From: Companilactobacillus kedongensis
GTDB taxonomy: Bacteria > Bacillota > Bacilli > Lactobacillales > Lactobacillaceae
Assembly: GCF_003946625.1 (NCBI RefSeq)
Contig: NZ_RHOR01000003.1
Coordinates: 62,001-126,000 of the forward strand
Reading direction: 5' to 3'
DNA length: 64,000 nucleotides
Below the pieces are notes generated by a model. The model saw nothing but the letters and a program-made list of their open reading frames with translations, was not told where the DNA came from and made no database searches. Positions 25,755-34,430 of the stretch are shown one piece after another (within the stretch, counting starts at the first letter, position 1; every line of letters starts with the position of its first letter). A program made the position numbers and the translations under genes.

Positions 25755-26903
25755 ATGTACGATTTTAAAAATACAATTGATCGTCGTAAAACTGATTCAG
25801 TAAAATGGGACGTTAAACCTAATGAATTACCAATGTGGGTCGCAGATATGGACTTTAAAACTGCTCCAGAAATTGTTGAAGCAATGCATAAAAAGGCAGA
25901 TCAGGCCATTTTTGGTTATGAAGAACCTCAAAGTGACTACTTTAATGCCGTAGCTGATTGGTATGAAAGTGAACACAATGCACGTCCACAAACTGATTGG
26001 ATGATGTTTGTAACTGGAGTAGTTCCAGCAATTTCTTCAATTGTTAGACGAGTTACGTCTGTGGGCGATAATGTTTTAGTTCAGGCACCCGTTTATAATA
26101 TTTTCTATAATTCAATCGTAAATAATGGTCGTCATGTTGTTTCTAATGATTTGGTTTTTGATAACTTAGCTTATCAAATTGATTTCAAAGATCTGGAAGA
26201 AAAATTATCAGATCCATTAACAACTTTGATGATCTTATGTAATCCTCATAATCCAGTTGGTAAAGTCTGGAGTAGGGATGAATTAGTAAAAATTGCTGAA
26301 TTGTGTAATAAATATCATGTTAAATTGTTGAGTGATGAGATTCATGGTGATATTACTTTTAGTCCATATACACCAGCTTTTTCATTGGACAAAGACTTGA
26401 TTAAAAACCTGATGGTCTGTGTTTCGCCAAGTAAGACTTTTAATGTAGCTGCAATTCATGCTGCAACGATCATTGTGCCTAATGAAAATCTTCGTAACCA
26501 AGTCAGTCGCGGGATCAACACGGAAGAGCTAGCTGAACCCAACTCTATGGCAATTCCAGTCACTATTGCTGCATATGAAAAAGGACATGCTTGGGTCGCT
26601 GAATTGAAGCAACAAATATTGAAGAACAAGGAATTAGTTCAAAGCTTTTTGGAAAAAGAATTACCAGAGGTGAAATTGGTGCCTTCAGATGCGACATATT
26701 TGTTATGGATGGACACTAAAGCTGTTTCTGATGATTCTAAAGATTTAGCAGATTTTATTAGATCGGAAACAGGATTGTACCTTTCTTCGGGTGATGTTTA
26801 TCGTGGTGATGGGCATGACTTCTTGAGATTGAATATTGCTTGTCCGATAAGTACTGTGGAAGATGGGTTGAATCGTTTGAAGGCAGGTATTAGAGCGTAC
26901 TAA
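25755..26903 (+). CDS. PLP-dependent C-S lyase, MalY/PatB family (cystathionine beta-lyase)
   Basis: A 382-residue fold-type I aminotransferase-like lyase that cleaves cystathionine or cysteine conjugates to homocysteine or thiol, pyruvate and ammonia. Motifs: WVADMDFKTAPEI near 27, YGYEEP-like FGYEEP near 54, NPHNPVGKVW near 165, LLSDEIHGDI near 192, and the PLP lysine in VSPSKTFNVAA near 228. An in-frame start at 25701 lacks a ribosome site; GAAGGAGG at 25740-25747 fits ATG 25755. Its likely role is transsulfuration toward methionine, together with metA/metY at 60-62 kb. Element A6 begins directly at the stop codon. Confidence 0.93.
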   Translation: MYDFKNTIDRRKTDSVKWDVKPNELPMWVADMDFKTAPEIVEAMHKKADQAIFGYEEPQSDYFNAVADWYESEHNARPQTDWMMFVTGVVPAISSIVRRVTSVGDNVLVQAPVYNIFYNSIVNNGRHVVSNDLVFDNLAYQIDFKDLEEKLSDPLTTLMILCNPHNPVGKVWSRDELVKIAELCNKYHVKLLSDEIHGDITFSPYTPAFSLDKDLIKNLMVCVSPSKTFNVAAIHAATIIVPNENLRNQVSRGINTEELAEPNSMAIPVTIAAYEKGHAWVAELKQQILKNKELVQSFLEKELPEVKLVPSDATYLLWMDTKAVSDDSKDLADFIRSETGLYLSSGDVYRGDGHDFLRLNIACPISTVEDGLNRLKAGIRAY

Positions 26904-27080
26904 TTGCGTCTCCGAGCGTGAGGGAGTTGGTCTGCTGTGCGGCCGACATGAGCCTTGGTCTCATGTCTCAATTTTGAGCTTTGCTGTCGCAAATCTCGAA
27001 ATCGCCTATTCCGTAACGACGGAAAACCGTGTCGTAACGGAATCTTCACTGCTGACTAACTCCCCCAAGCTCTCCGGCTC
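26904..27080 (+). repeat. Family A element, copy A6 (forward)
   Basis: Directly abuts the MalY-type stop codon. The closing stem GAGC.TG.GGGAGTT.GTC pairs imperfectly with GACTAACTCCCCCAAGCTC. Inner hairpins are GACATGAG/CTCATGTC (loop CCTTGG), the core, and ACGACGG/CCGTGTCGT framed by CCGT/ACGG. This is the most degenerate closing stem in the window. Confidence 0.85.
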
Positions 27081-27104
27081 GATTTGTTTTATATATAAAA
27101 TATA

Positions 27105-27146
27105 AATACCTTCCAAATTCGCAAAACTATGCGGTTGGAAGGTATT
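27105..27146. terminator. Bidirectional Rho-independent terminator
   Basis: AATACCTTCCAA / TTGGAAGGTATT hairpin, A-rich before and T6 after, between the MalY-type gene and mntH. Confidence 0.9.
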
Positions 27147-27158
27147 TTTTAATCGATA

Positions 27159-28475
27159 TTAAACAATAGAGCTGATCAATCTAAGGTTTAATAAAGTAAT
27201 AATAGTAGTTAAAACAATTCCCACTATTAAGGTGAGTTTACTATTAACATGTTTTCCCATTAACTTTTTGTTGCTAGTCAAGAATATCATTGGAAAAAGT
27301 GTAAACGGTAAGGCAATACTCAAAGCAATTTGAGCATAAACGATCATATTTTCAAAATCCTGTTCGTTGAAGCCAACGGCAAAACCTATAAATAATATTG
27401 GGATCAAAGTTACAAAACGGGTCAAAAGTCGTCTTTGCCATAAGGGTAAACGAATATTGAGATATCCTTCCATAACTATTTGACCAGATAAAGTACTGGT
27501 AATTGATGAGATCAACCCTGTTATGAGAAGTGCGAAAGCAAATAATCCACTCATGATAGGGCTTGCCAATGTTCCAACAATATGAGAATTATTCAAACCA
27601 TTGAAGACATCTTCAAAATTAGTTAGCTGACTATTGGCATGGAAAAATAGCGTACCGCCGAGGATCAACAATAAAGCATTGATGAAAAAAGCAGCTATTA
27701 GGTGGACATTTGAATCCCATTTAGCAAAGCGCAGAGCTTCATCTACTTGTGCGGGATCATTATGATCGTAGCGCCTGCTTTGAGCCAGTGATGAATGTAA
27801 ATAGATATTATGTGGCATGATCGTTGCTCCCATAATTCCTAAACTGATAACTAATTTTTTATGATTCTGCCAAAGATCATTTGTTGGAAGCAATCCATTC
27901 ATTATGGAGGCTGTATTAGGATGAGCTCTGAAAACCTCAATTCCAAAGATGACGCCGACTGTCAAAATGGCAAGTAAAACAATAAATTCAATTCGTCTAA
28001 TCCCGAATCTTAAGAATAGCAGGACGATTAGGACGTCTAAAATGGTCAATAATACTCCGTAAAGTAGTGGTAAACCAAATAATAATTTTAAGGCCACAGC
28101 GGTACCGATAACGCCGGTCATATCGGTCGCTACCATTGCTAGTTCGTTGATGATCCAAAGTGTATAACGACCTATCTTGGGTATTTTAGCAGAAATTGCT
28201 TGAGCTAAATCTTGTCTTGCAACAACGCCAAGTTTGATCGATAAAATTTGCATAAACATAGCCACGATTATTGACATTAAAAGAACTGATAGCAGTTCAT
28301 AACGATACTCTGATCCACCGGAAAGAGAAGTCAGCCAGTTTCCTGGGTCCATATATCCGACTGCTACTAATGCTCCGGGACCACTGTATGCTAAAAACTT
28401 TTGAAAAAATGACGCTTCATAAACACTGGGAACTTTGACACTTTCATTTATTTCTTCAAGACTTTTCTTCTCCAT
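27159..28475 (-). CDS. mntH: Nramp-family Mn2+/H+ symporter
   Basis: A 438-residue divalent-metal importer with about 11 helices. The two metal-binding motifs are intact: MDPGNW near residue 42 and GATIMPHNIYLHS near 214. Lactobacilli accumulate manganese through such carriers. It starts 1 base after the hemH stop (TAAATG) and uses GAGGCAAAG within the hemH end as its ribosome site, so it is co-translated with ferrochelatase. No separate promoter is seen. Confidence 0.95.
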   Translation of the reverse strand: MEKKSLEEINESVKVPSVYEASFFQKFLAYSGPGALVAVGYMDPGNWLTSLSGGSEYRYELLSVLLMSIIVAMFMQILSIKLGVVARQDLAQAISAKIPKIGRYTLWIINELAMVATDMTGVIGTAVALKLLFGLPLLYGVLLTILDVLIVLLFLRFGIRRIEFIVLLAILTVGVIFGIEVFRAHPNTASIMNGLLPTNDLWQNHKKLVISLGIMGATIMPHNIYLHSSLAQSRRYDHNDPAQVDEALRFAKWDSNVHLIAAFFINALLLILGGTLFFHANSQLTNFEDVFNGLNNSHIVGTLASPIMSGLFAFALLITGLISSITSTLSGQIVMEGYLNIRLPLWQRRLLTRFVTLIPILFIGFAVGFNEQDFENMIVYAQIALSIALPFTLFPMIFLTSNKKLMGKHVNSKLTLIVGIVLTTIITLLNLRLISSIV

Positions 28476-29408
28476 TTACTTTGCCTCATAGGCTAGGTTG
28501 GCGATAAATTGACTGAATTTTGGATCATCGTTCATTGGCTCGACTAATTTGAAACGGTCACCGCCACTAGCTTTAAAACTTTGATAATTTTGAACATTGT
28601 CTTCTTCTAAAGTTTCTAGACAATCGGCTATAAATGATGGTGTAACGATGAGAACGTTACGTTTACCGACAGCGACTAATTGAGAAAGTTCATTTTTTAA
28701 ATATGGTTTTAACCAAGGCATAGGTCCAAACTTAGACTGATAAACGGTTTTTATTTTTTCATCTGGAAAATTTATCAGCTTTGAAACTGCGGTGGTAGTT
28801 TCTTCACATTGTTTTTGATAGGGATCACCGTTTTTTACCATAGCGGTAGGAATACCATGATAGCTGAATAATAATTGATCATATTCAAATTCATTGATGG
28901 ACTTTTGAATGTGTTGCGCTAGTATTTTTTGATATTCAATTTTTTCATAAAAATGTTCGATTATCTTTATGGGTACATTAGCCGATTTAGCTTTATCGAT
29001 GATCGTCTTATGAGTGCTCTGTGTGTATTGGGGGAATAAGGGGATGACAACTGTCTGGTTACAACCGTTATCGTGCATTTTTTTTAAAGTATCGACGATT
29101 TTTGGTGTGCCATAAGTCATAGCCATTTCGACTTCCCAGTCGGGCAATAAATTTTGGACTTGATCACGAATGATCTGAGTATAGGCGACCAGAGGAGAAC
29201 CACTTTTGGTCCAAATATGCTTGTAAAATGTGGCAGAACGCCACGATCTTGTTGGCAAGATCATGCCTTTTAGTATCGGCTGCCAAATGGCCTTTGGCAT
29301 TTCGATAACATTCTGGTCACTCAAAAATTCCTTGAGATAAGTTTTTACATCATCTGTCTTTGGTGAAGAAGGTGAGCCTAAGTTAACTAATAGAAGACCA
29401 TTTTTCAT
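28476..29408 (-). CDS. hemH: Ferrochelatase (coproporphyrin-type)
   Basis: A 310-residue class II chelatase inserting Fe2+ into a porphyrin. VNLGSPSSP lies near residue 9, the catalytic histidine in LLFSYHGIP near 178, and KFGPMPWLKPY with the acidic partner region near 240-262. There is no Fe-S cluster cysteine tail. Gram-positive enzymes usually act on coproporphyrin III. No other heme-synthesis gene is in the window, so the porphyrin may be taken up. GGAGGG at 29419-29424 fixes ATG 29408 rather than 29426. It is the first gene of an operon with mntH. A DyP heme peroxidase at 62.5 kb is a potential consumer of the heme. Confidence 0.94.
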   Translation of the reverse strand: MKNGLLLVNLGSPSSPKTDDVKTYLKEFLSDQNVIEMPKAIWQPILKGMILPTRSWRSATFYKHIWTKSGSPLVAYTQIIRDQVQNLLPDWEVEMAMTYGTPKIVDTLKKMHDNGCNQTVVIPLFPQYTQSTHKTIIDKAKSANVPIKIIEHFYEKIEYQKILAQHIQKSINEFEYDQLLFSYHGIPTAMVKNGDPYQKQCEETTTAVSKLINFPDEKIKTVYQSKFGPMPWLKPYLKNELSQLVAVGKRNVLIVTPSFIADCLETLEEDNVQNYQSFKASGGDRFKLVEPMNDDPKFSQFIANLAYEAK

Positions 29409-29479
29409 ATTTATCAAACCCTCCATATCTATAAATCAATTATAAACTATTATTTTATAAAATTTGATGGTAATAAAAT

Positions 29480-29515
29480 AAGAACCCGGACCTGCATTTG
29501 CAAGTCCGGGTTCTT
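29480..29515 (-). terminator. Rho-independent terminator of the zinc-lipoprotein operon
   Basis: AAGAACCCGGAC / GTCCGGGTTCTT hairpin with A- and T-rich flanks; the strongest GC stem in the region. Follows the 36-residue protein gene. Confidence 0.9.
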
Positions 29516-29517
29516 AT

Positions 29518-29628
29518 TTACTTCTTACGTTTAATATCGTTTAAAATTTTCTTAGCACGTCGTCTAGTTTTGATGTTTTTAGATTTTAAACGACGTAATG
29601 AACTAGCTCTATCGAATTTTTCTGCCAT
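29518..29628 (-). CDS. Small basic protein, 'putative metal homeostasis protein' type
   Basis: A 36-residue, lysine/arginine-rich protein (MAEKFDRASSLRRLKSKNI at the start, then KTRRRAKKIL). It resembles short lactobacillus proteins annotated as putative metal homeostasis proteins; the role is unproven. GGAGC, 7 bases upstream, lies across the stop region of the zinc-lipoprotein gene, which ends 3 bases before this start. So it is translated from the same Zur-box-controlled message. A strong terminator follows at once. Confidence 0.75.
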   Translation of the reverse strand: MAEKFDRASSLRRLKSKNIKTRRRAKKILNDIKRKK

Positions 29629-29630
29629 GA

Positions 29631-30533
29631 TTATTGCTCCTCAATAAGAATTTTATTTAGTTGTTTATATTGCGACAACATCCATTCTTTATACGTTTTA
29701 TTAGCGGGTAATGTTTCGGTTACTTTTAAAACGGGGATGTTATTTTTATTGGCCAATTTCACCATATTATCAACGGTTTTGCTGTCGGACTGTGAATTAT
29801 ACACTAGAAAGGAAATTTTTTGTTCTATTATACCTTGGCGCATATTTTTGACTACTCGGGGTGAAGGATCTGTTCCATTTTCAATTGCTTTTTCAAAATC
29901 TTTATTGCCTATTTTGAACCCCATATCTGCAATAGAGTAGTCAAAAACGGGTTCACTAACATATACATCCTTATCATTAGTGGCTTTTGCGGTTTGCTTC
30001 AAGTTATCCAATTCATTTTGGACTGGTTTAAGTGATTTGATATATTTTTCGGCATTATTTTTAAAGTAGGCTTTATTCTTAGGTTGTTTTTTACCAAGTT
30101 CTTTAGCTAAATAAGTAGCTAGTTTTGGCATAGTTTGTGGATCATACCAAAGATGTGGATTAGCTCCAGATTTCTTTTTCATGATATTTTCACCAACTAG
30201 AATATCCGTTGCTGAATCATTTTTAGTAAGCTTGTTCATCCATGAATCATATCCAAGACCATTAGCAATCGTTACGTCAGCTCCAGATACATCTTTGGCA
30301 ATTCCAGTAGTTGGTTCATAATCGTGCGGATCAATACCGGGCTTATCAATGATCGATTGAACGGACCCCTTGTTGCCAACGACTGCTTTAGCAACCTCAC
30401 CGTAAAAATCGGTGGTAGTGATGACTTTTATTTTTCCATTGCTGGATTGCTTGTTGCTGCAGGCGGTCAGGTTAAACATTAAAAGTATCGCCCCAATAAT
30501 AGTGAACAAAAATTTGAATCTCTTTGAAAACAT
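29631..30533 (-). CDS. Zn/Mn ABC transporter substrate-binding lipoprotein (ZnuA/AdcA-like), copy 1
   Basis: A 300-residue solute-binding protein. The signal peptide ends in the lipobox LTAC (C25), so it is a lipoprotein on the outer face of the membrane. Metal-ligand regions are visible: DPHDYEP near 68, NPHLWYDP near 125, and a C-terminal acidic site in DPSP. The long His-rich loop of many ZnuA proteins is absent. Two Zur-like boxes flank its promoter, which points to zinc. No permease or ATPase is adjacent, so it may feed a transporter encoded elsewhere. It is about two-thirds identical by eye to the copy at 35647. Confidence 0.92.
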   Translation of the reverse strand: MFSKRFKFLFTIIGAILLMFNLTACSNKQSSNGKIKVITTTDFYGEVAKAVVGNKGSVQSIIDKPGIDPHDYEPTTGIAKDVSGADVTIANGLGYDSWMNKLTKNDSATDILVGENIMKKKSGANPHLWYDPQTMPKLATYLAKELGKKQPKNKAYFKNNAEKYIKSLKPVQNELDNLKQTAKATNDKDVYVSEPVFDYSIADMGFKIGNKDFEKAIENGTDPSPRVVKNMRQGIIEQKISFLVYNSQSDSKTVDNMVKLANKNNIPVLKVTETLPANKTYKEWMLSQYKQLNKILIEEQ

Positions 30534-30547
30534 ATATGCTTCTCCTC

Positions 30548-30619
30548 TAAACAGTAATTATTACTATTTAATAATATATAAAATCAGCAGATTTGTAAAT
30601 AGTAATTATTATCCTTTAC
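30548..30619 (-). promoter_or_regulatory. Promoter with two Zur-like boxes
   Basis: Box 1 (30548-30570) has half-sites TAAACAGTAAT and ATTACTATTTA around a central T. Box 2 (30595-30619) runs GTAAATAGTAAT to the degenerate half TATCCTTTAC. Both fit the Gram-positive Zur pattern TAAA..GTAAT.ATTAC..TTTA. On the minus strand TTTACA (inside box 2) and TATTAT are 17 bp apart, so bound repressor would cover -35 and the start region. Confidence 0.75.
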
Positions 30620-30639
30620 AATTTAAGAGTATTAAAAAA

Positions 30640-30665
30640 CCGATACCTGGATGAATAGGTATCGG
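30640..30665 (-). terminator. Rho-independent terminator beyond the family B repeats
   Basis: On the minus strand CCGATACCT / AGGTATCGG followed by TTTTTTAAT. It closes the ppdK-regulator transcript after the repeat array. Confidence 0.88.
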
Positions 30666-30687
30666 CTATTGTGGATGTTGTACATTG

Positions 30688-30967
30688 TAATGCTCGAGAG
30701 CTAAGCGCCTGTTACGCTCTCTAATCAAAACGAGCTACGCAAGGCAACTCTCTGCGCTTACTACGAATAATGATAATAGCATGGACCGCTATTTTCATTA
30801 TCCTAGGTAATGCTCGAGAGCTAAGCGCCTTGCTACGCTCTCTAATCGAAATGAGCTACGCAAGGCAACTCTCTGCGCTTACTACGAATAATGATAATAG
30901 CATGGACCGCTATTTTCATTATCCTAGGTAATGCTCGAGAGTTAAGCGCCTTGCTACGCTCTCTAAT
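30688..30967 (-). repeat. Family B 3'-end element, 2.3 tandem units
   Basis: Two full units of about 120 bases (30688-30807 and 30808-30928) and a partial one (30929-30967) follow the CcpN-like gene. Units differ at only a few bases. On the minus strand each unit folds into GATAATGA.AATAGC/GCTATT.TCATTAT, flanked by CTCTC/GAGAG, and GCCTTGC.GCTC/GAGC.GCAAGGC across the unit border. The partial unit provides the TAG stop of the gene. A related single copy lies at 52812. Confidence 0.88.
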
Positions 30968-31589
30968 TTTCGTATTTGAGTCCTAATTCAACAAAGTATT
31001 GGAAAATGCGATTTTTGGTTATTTTTCCAACGACTTGTTTTGGATCATCTTTTTCTGTAACTGGTAATGAGTCAACTTCATGTTGGAAGAGCAGTTTTCC
31101 AACTTCTATTATCGTCATATCGGAAGTTACGGTTATAAGGTTAGGCATTCTTGTCATGACCATGCTGGCTACCATTGAATCGGTATCAGCGTTATTTACG
31201 GTTACTGATAGCAGATCTTTTCTGGAAATCAGGCCTAGTAGATTTTTGTCATCATCTACGACGTAAAGTGAGCCAGAGTCCTTTAAAAATAGAATGTTGA
31301 CGCATTCCTGCAGGGTAGTGTTTGCTTGAACGAAAGTGGGTTTCTTTAGGATATTTGCGATAGAACTGTCATAAAGTTCTTCAAAATTTAAACTGGACTT
31401 TGGCATCTGAGAAAATTCGTAGCCTACTTTAGGACGTGATTTTAATATTTCAACGGCGGTCAGTAAGCGCAGATCTCCACGGATCGTTGGGACATGAACA
31501 TCGAGTCTTTCAGCAATTTGTTCGCTGGTCATGGGGCTTTGTTCTTTTGTTAGTTCAATTATTTGTTTCTGTCTTTTTGTTAAGTACAT
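30963..31589 (-). CDS. CcpN-like HTH/CBS-domain regulator
   Basis: A 208-residue regulator with an N-terminal winged helix (about 1-60, LTKRQKQIIELTKEQSPMTSEQIAERL) and two CBS domains (about 75-205) for nucleotide sensing. B. subtilis CcpN has this layout and represses gluconeogenic genes. The frame extends upstream to 31754 inside ppdK, but GGAGAA at 31595-31600 fits ATG 31589. It lies 86 bases downstream of ppdK and probably controls it. In relatives, a PPDK regulatory kinase often follows; here the gene runs into family B repeats instead. The stop codon is part of the repeat. Confidence 0.88.
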   Translation of the reverse strand: MYLTKRQKQIIELTKEQSPMTSEQIAERLDVHVPTIRGDLRLLTAVEILKSRPKVGYEFSQMPKSSLNFEELYDSSIANILKKPTFVQANTTLQECVNILFLKDSGSLYVVDDDKNLLGLISRKDLLSVTVNNADTDSMVASMVMTRMPNLITVTSDMTIIEVGKLLFQHEVDSLPVTEKDDPKQVVGKITKNRIFQYFVELGLKYEN

Positions 31590-31674
31590 GATATTTCTCC
31601 AAAATTTTCTGGTAAGTAAATTTATACTCATTATATATATAATTATATTTACTAGCAATATCACGTTATATTTC

Positions 31675-34287
31675 TTATTGACCTTCTTTATTGATAGTTG
31701 CTTGGGCTGCAGCAATTCTAGCAATAGGAATACGATATGGTGAACAAGATACATACGTTACGCCGATCTTATCAAAGAATTGGATCGACTTAGGATCGCC
31801 ACCAACTTCACCGCAGACGCCGATAGGTAGTTGATTGTTAGTTTGACGTCCACGATCTACGGCCATTTTCATTAATTCTCCAACGCCTTCGATATCGACT
31901 GATTGGAAAGGATCGTTAGGTAGGATACCTTGTTTGATATATTCAGGCATGAATGAACCGACGTCATCACGAGAATATCCGAAGGTCAATTGAGTTAAAT
32001 CGTTAGTACCGAAGCTGAAGAAGTCTGATACTTCAGCAATTTGGTTGGCGGTTACGCAGGCTCTAGGCATTTCCATCATCGTACCAACTTGATAGTCAAC
32101 TTCAGTGGATAATTCTTTTATCTGGTTTTCAACCAAGTTTCTGACCCATTGCATTTCAGCCTTAGAATCTGTTAAAGGAATCATGATATGTGGTTTGATC
32201 TCAATTCCTTCGTCTTTTAGACGTAAGACAGCATTGATGATTGCACGGACCTGCATTTGATAAATATCGGGGAAGGTGACTGCTAAACGATCACCACGAT
32301 GTCCCAACATAGGGTTGAGTTCCTTGAGTGAGTCAATGCGATTCTCGAGATTTTCAGTTGTTTCGTTTAATTCATCGGCTACTAATTTGATCTCTTTAGC
32401 ATCGTGAGGTAAAAATTCATGTAATGGTGGGTCCAAAAGTCTTACGGTAACTGATTTGCCGGCGGATAATTTATAAATTTCATAGAAGTCGTTTTGTTGC
32501 ATAGCAAGTAATTTTTCAAGTGGATCTTTTCTACCGGTAGCATCTTTAGCCAAAATGAGACGTCTCATTTGTAGAAGTCTTTCGGCCTTAAAGAACATGT
32601 GCTCAGTTCTAGTCAAACCAATTCCGTCAGCGTCAAAGTCGAGAGCTTTTTGGAAATCCGCTGGGGTATCAGCGTTAGTATAAACGCCCATATCGCTGAT
32701 TTCTTTGGCCCAATCTAGTAAAATCGAAAGATCACCTTTAATTACGGATTCACTAGTAGAAATTTGACCAGAGTAGATTTTACCTTTGGTACCGTCAACT
32801 GAGATCCAATCACCTGGTTTGAGGACTGTATCGTTGATCTTAGCAACTTTATTCTTATAATCAACTTGCAGTTCATGCGCACCGACAACGCCGGTAGAAC
32901 CCATTCCTCTAGCTACAACGGCCGCGTGCGATGTCATACCGCCACGTGAAGTAACGATAGCTTCACTAACGACCATACCTTCGATATCTTCAGGAGAAGT
33001 ATCTTGGCGAACTAAGATTACTTTTTGATGTTTGTCATCGTGAGCATTTTTGGCCTCTTCAGCTGTGAAATAAATCTGTCCACTGGCAGCGCCTGGTGAG
33101 GCTGGTAGCCCAGTCGTTAGGGAATTATGCTTCTTCAATTCTGCTTTGTCAAAGTCAGCATGAAGCATGGCTGAGATTGATTCTGGATCAATGCGTTTAA
33201 TGGCAGTTTTCTTGTTGATCAAGCCTTCATTAACGAGGTCAACGGCAATCTTAACGGCTGCTTCCGGAGTACGTTTACCATCACGTGCTTGTAATAGGAA
33301 AAGTTCTCCATGTTCGATCGTAAATTCTAGATCTTGCATATCTTGATAGTGGTCTTCAAGCTTTTGAGCTATGTCGGCGAATTGATCGTATATTTCTGGC
33401 ATTGATGATTTTAAAGTGTCGATTGGCTTAGGGGTCCTGACACCAGAAACAACATCTTCACCCTGAGCGTTTAATAGATATTCACCAAAGAGATCCTTGT
33501 CTCCAGTAGCAGGATTTCTAGTAAAGGCAACGCCAGTACCACAGTCCTCGCCAGCATTACCGAAGACCATTGTTTGGACATTTACAGCTGTTCCTAAAGT
33601 TTCAGGGATGTTATTTTGTTTTCGATAAACACGAGCACGATTGTTGTCCCAAGATTCGAAAACCGAGTTGACCGCCGCTAGCAGTTGTTCTTCTGGATTT
33701 TGAGGAAAGGCCTTGTGAGCATCTTGGGTGTAAATCTCTTTGAAACGCTCTACAATGGATTTTAGATCGTCTGTAGTTAATTCAATGTCGGATTTGTAAT
33801 TATTGTCCTTTTTAGTATCAGTTAAAACTTGATCAAAGATATCTTCAGAAATACCGTAGACTACATTACCAAACATAGCTAACAGACGGCGATAACTGTC
33901 ATAAGCGAAGCGTTCATTGTTAGTTATTTTTGCTAAAGCAACAACGGATTCGTCATTCAAGCCGATATTTAAAATAGTATCCATCATTCCAGGCATAGAA
34001 ATTGCAGCACCAGAACGAACTGAGATCAAAAGGGGATTAACCTTATCATTAAAGTTTTTATTTGTGTATTTGCTTAATTTAATCAATGCATTATCAATTT
34101 CTTGGATGAGACTGTCGCTGAGTTCGTTATTATTTCTTTGGTATGCGTGACAAGCTTCAGTGGTGATCGTAAAACCCGCTGGAACGGGGAGTTTTAATCT
34201 AGTCATTTCGGCTAAATTTGCTCCTTTACCACCTAAAAGCTGGCGCATGTCTTTGTTACCCTCGGAAAAGAAATAAATTTGTTTCAT
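31675..34287 (-). CDS. ppdK: Pyruvate, phosphate dikinase
   Basis: An 870-residue three-domain enzyme interconverting pyruvate, ATP and Pi with PEP, AMP and PPi. The N-terminal ATP-grasp domain has GGKGANLAEM near 20; the swivelling phospho-His domain has GGMTSHAAVVARGMG near 450. The C-terminal PEP/pyruvate barrel carries GTNDLTQLTFG near 760 and the catalytic cysteine in GVCGEVGGDP near 825. AAGGAGA at 34296-34302 fits ATG 34287. In lactobacilli it can make PEP from pyruvate for gluconeogenic growth. Its partner regulator is the CcpN-like gene downstream. The promoter region contains ACATCATAT twice (34343-34312), a possible operator. Confidence 0.96.
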   Translation of the reverse strand: MKQIYFFSEGNKDMRQLLGGKGANLAEMTRLKLPVPAGFTITTEACHAYQRNNNELSDSLIQEIDNALIKLSKYTNKNFNDKVNPLLISVRSGAAISMPGMMDTILNIGLNDESVVALAKITNNERFAYDSYRRLLAMFGNVVYGISEDIFDQVLTDTKKDNNYKSDIELTTDDLKSIVERFKEIYTQDAHKAFPQNPEEQLLAAVNSVFESWDNNRARVYRKQNNIPETLGTAVNVQTMVFGNAGEDCGTGVAFTRNPATGDKDLFGEYLLNAQGEDVVSGVRTPKPIDTLKSSMPEIYDQFADIAQKLEDHYQDMQDLEFTIEHGELFLLQARDGKRTPEAAVKIAVDLVNEGLINKKTAIKRIDPESISAMLHADFDKAELKKHNSLTTGLPASPGAASGQIYFTAEEAKNAHDDKHQKVILVRQDTSPEDIEGMVVSEAIVTSRGGMTSHAAVVARGMGSTGVVGAHELQVDYKNKVAKINDTVLKPGDWISVDGTKGKIYSGQISTSESVIKGDLSILLDWAKEISDMGVYTNADTPADFQKALDFDADGIGLTRTEHMFFKAERLLQMRRLILAKDATGRKDPLEKLLAMQQNDFYEIYKLSAGKSVTVRLLDPPLHEFLPHDAKEIKLVADELNETTENLENRIDSLKELNPMLGHRGDRLAVTFPDIYQMQVRAIINAVLRLKDEGIEIKPHIMIPLTDSKAEMQWVRNLVENQIKELSTEVDYQVGTMMEMPRACVTANQIAEVSDFFSFGTNDLTQLTFGYSRDDVGSFMPEYIKQGILPNDPFQSVDIEGVGELMKMAVDRGRQTNNQLPIGVCGEVGGDPKSIQFFDKIGVTYVSCSPYRIPIARIAAAQATINKEGQ

Positions 34288-34311
34288 CAGATATATCTCC
34301 TTAGTCATCAA

Positions 34312-34370
34312 TATGATGTATTAAATAACAATTAGACTATATATGATGTTTTATATTAATGCAAGGGGTT
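34312..34370 (-). promoter_or_regulatory. ppdK promoter region with repeated ACATCATAT
   Basis: On the minus strand TTGCAT and TATAGT are about 17 bp apart. The word ACATCATAT occurs twice, once overlapping the -10 and once downstream. It could be the site of the co-encoded CcpN-like regulator; this is inference. Confidence 0.4.
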
Positions 34371-34430
34371 ACATAAATAAAGACTTTAGATATGTTAAAC
34401 TTATAAAAATAATTAGAACGGGTGAATATT

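Noticed and set aside
30688-30967. CRISPR array or direct-repeat spacer structure
   Set aside because: Units of 120 bases are repeated in full with no variable spacers, so this is a tandem duplication.
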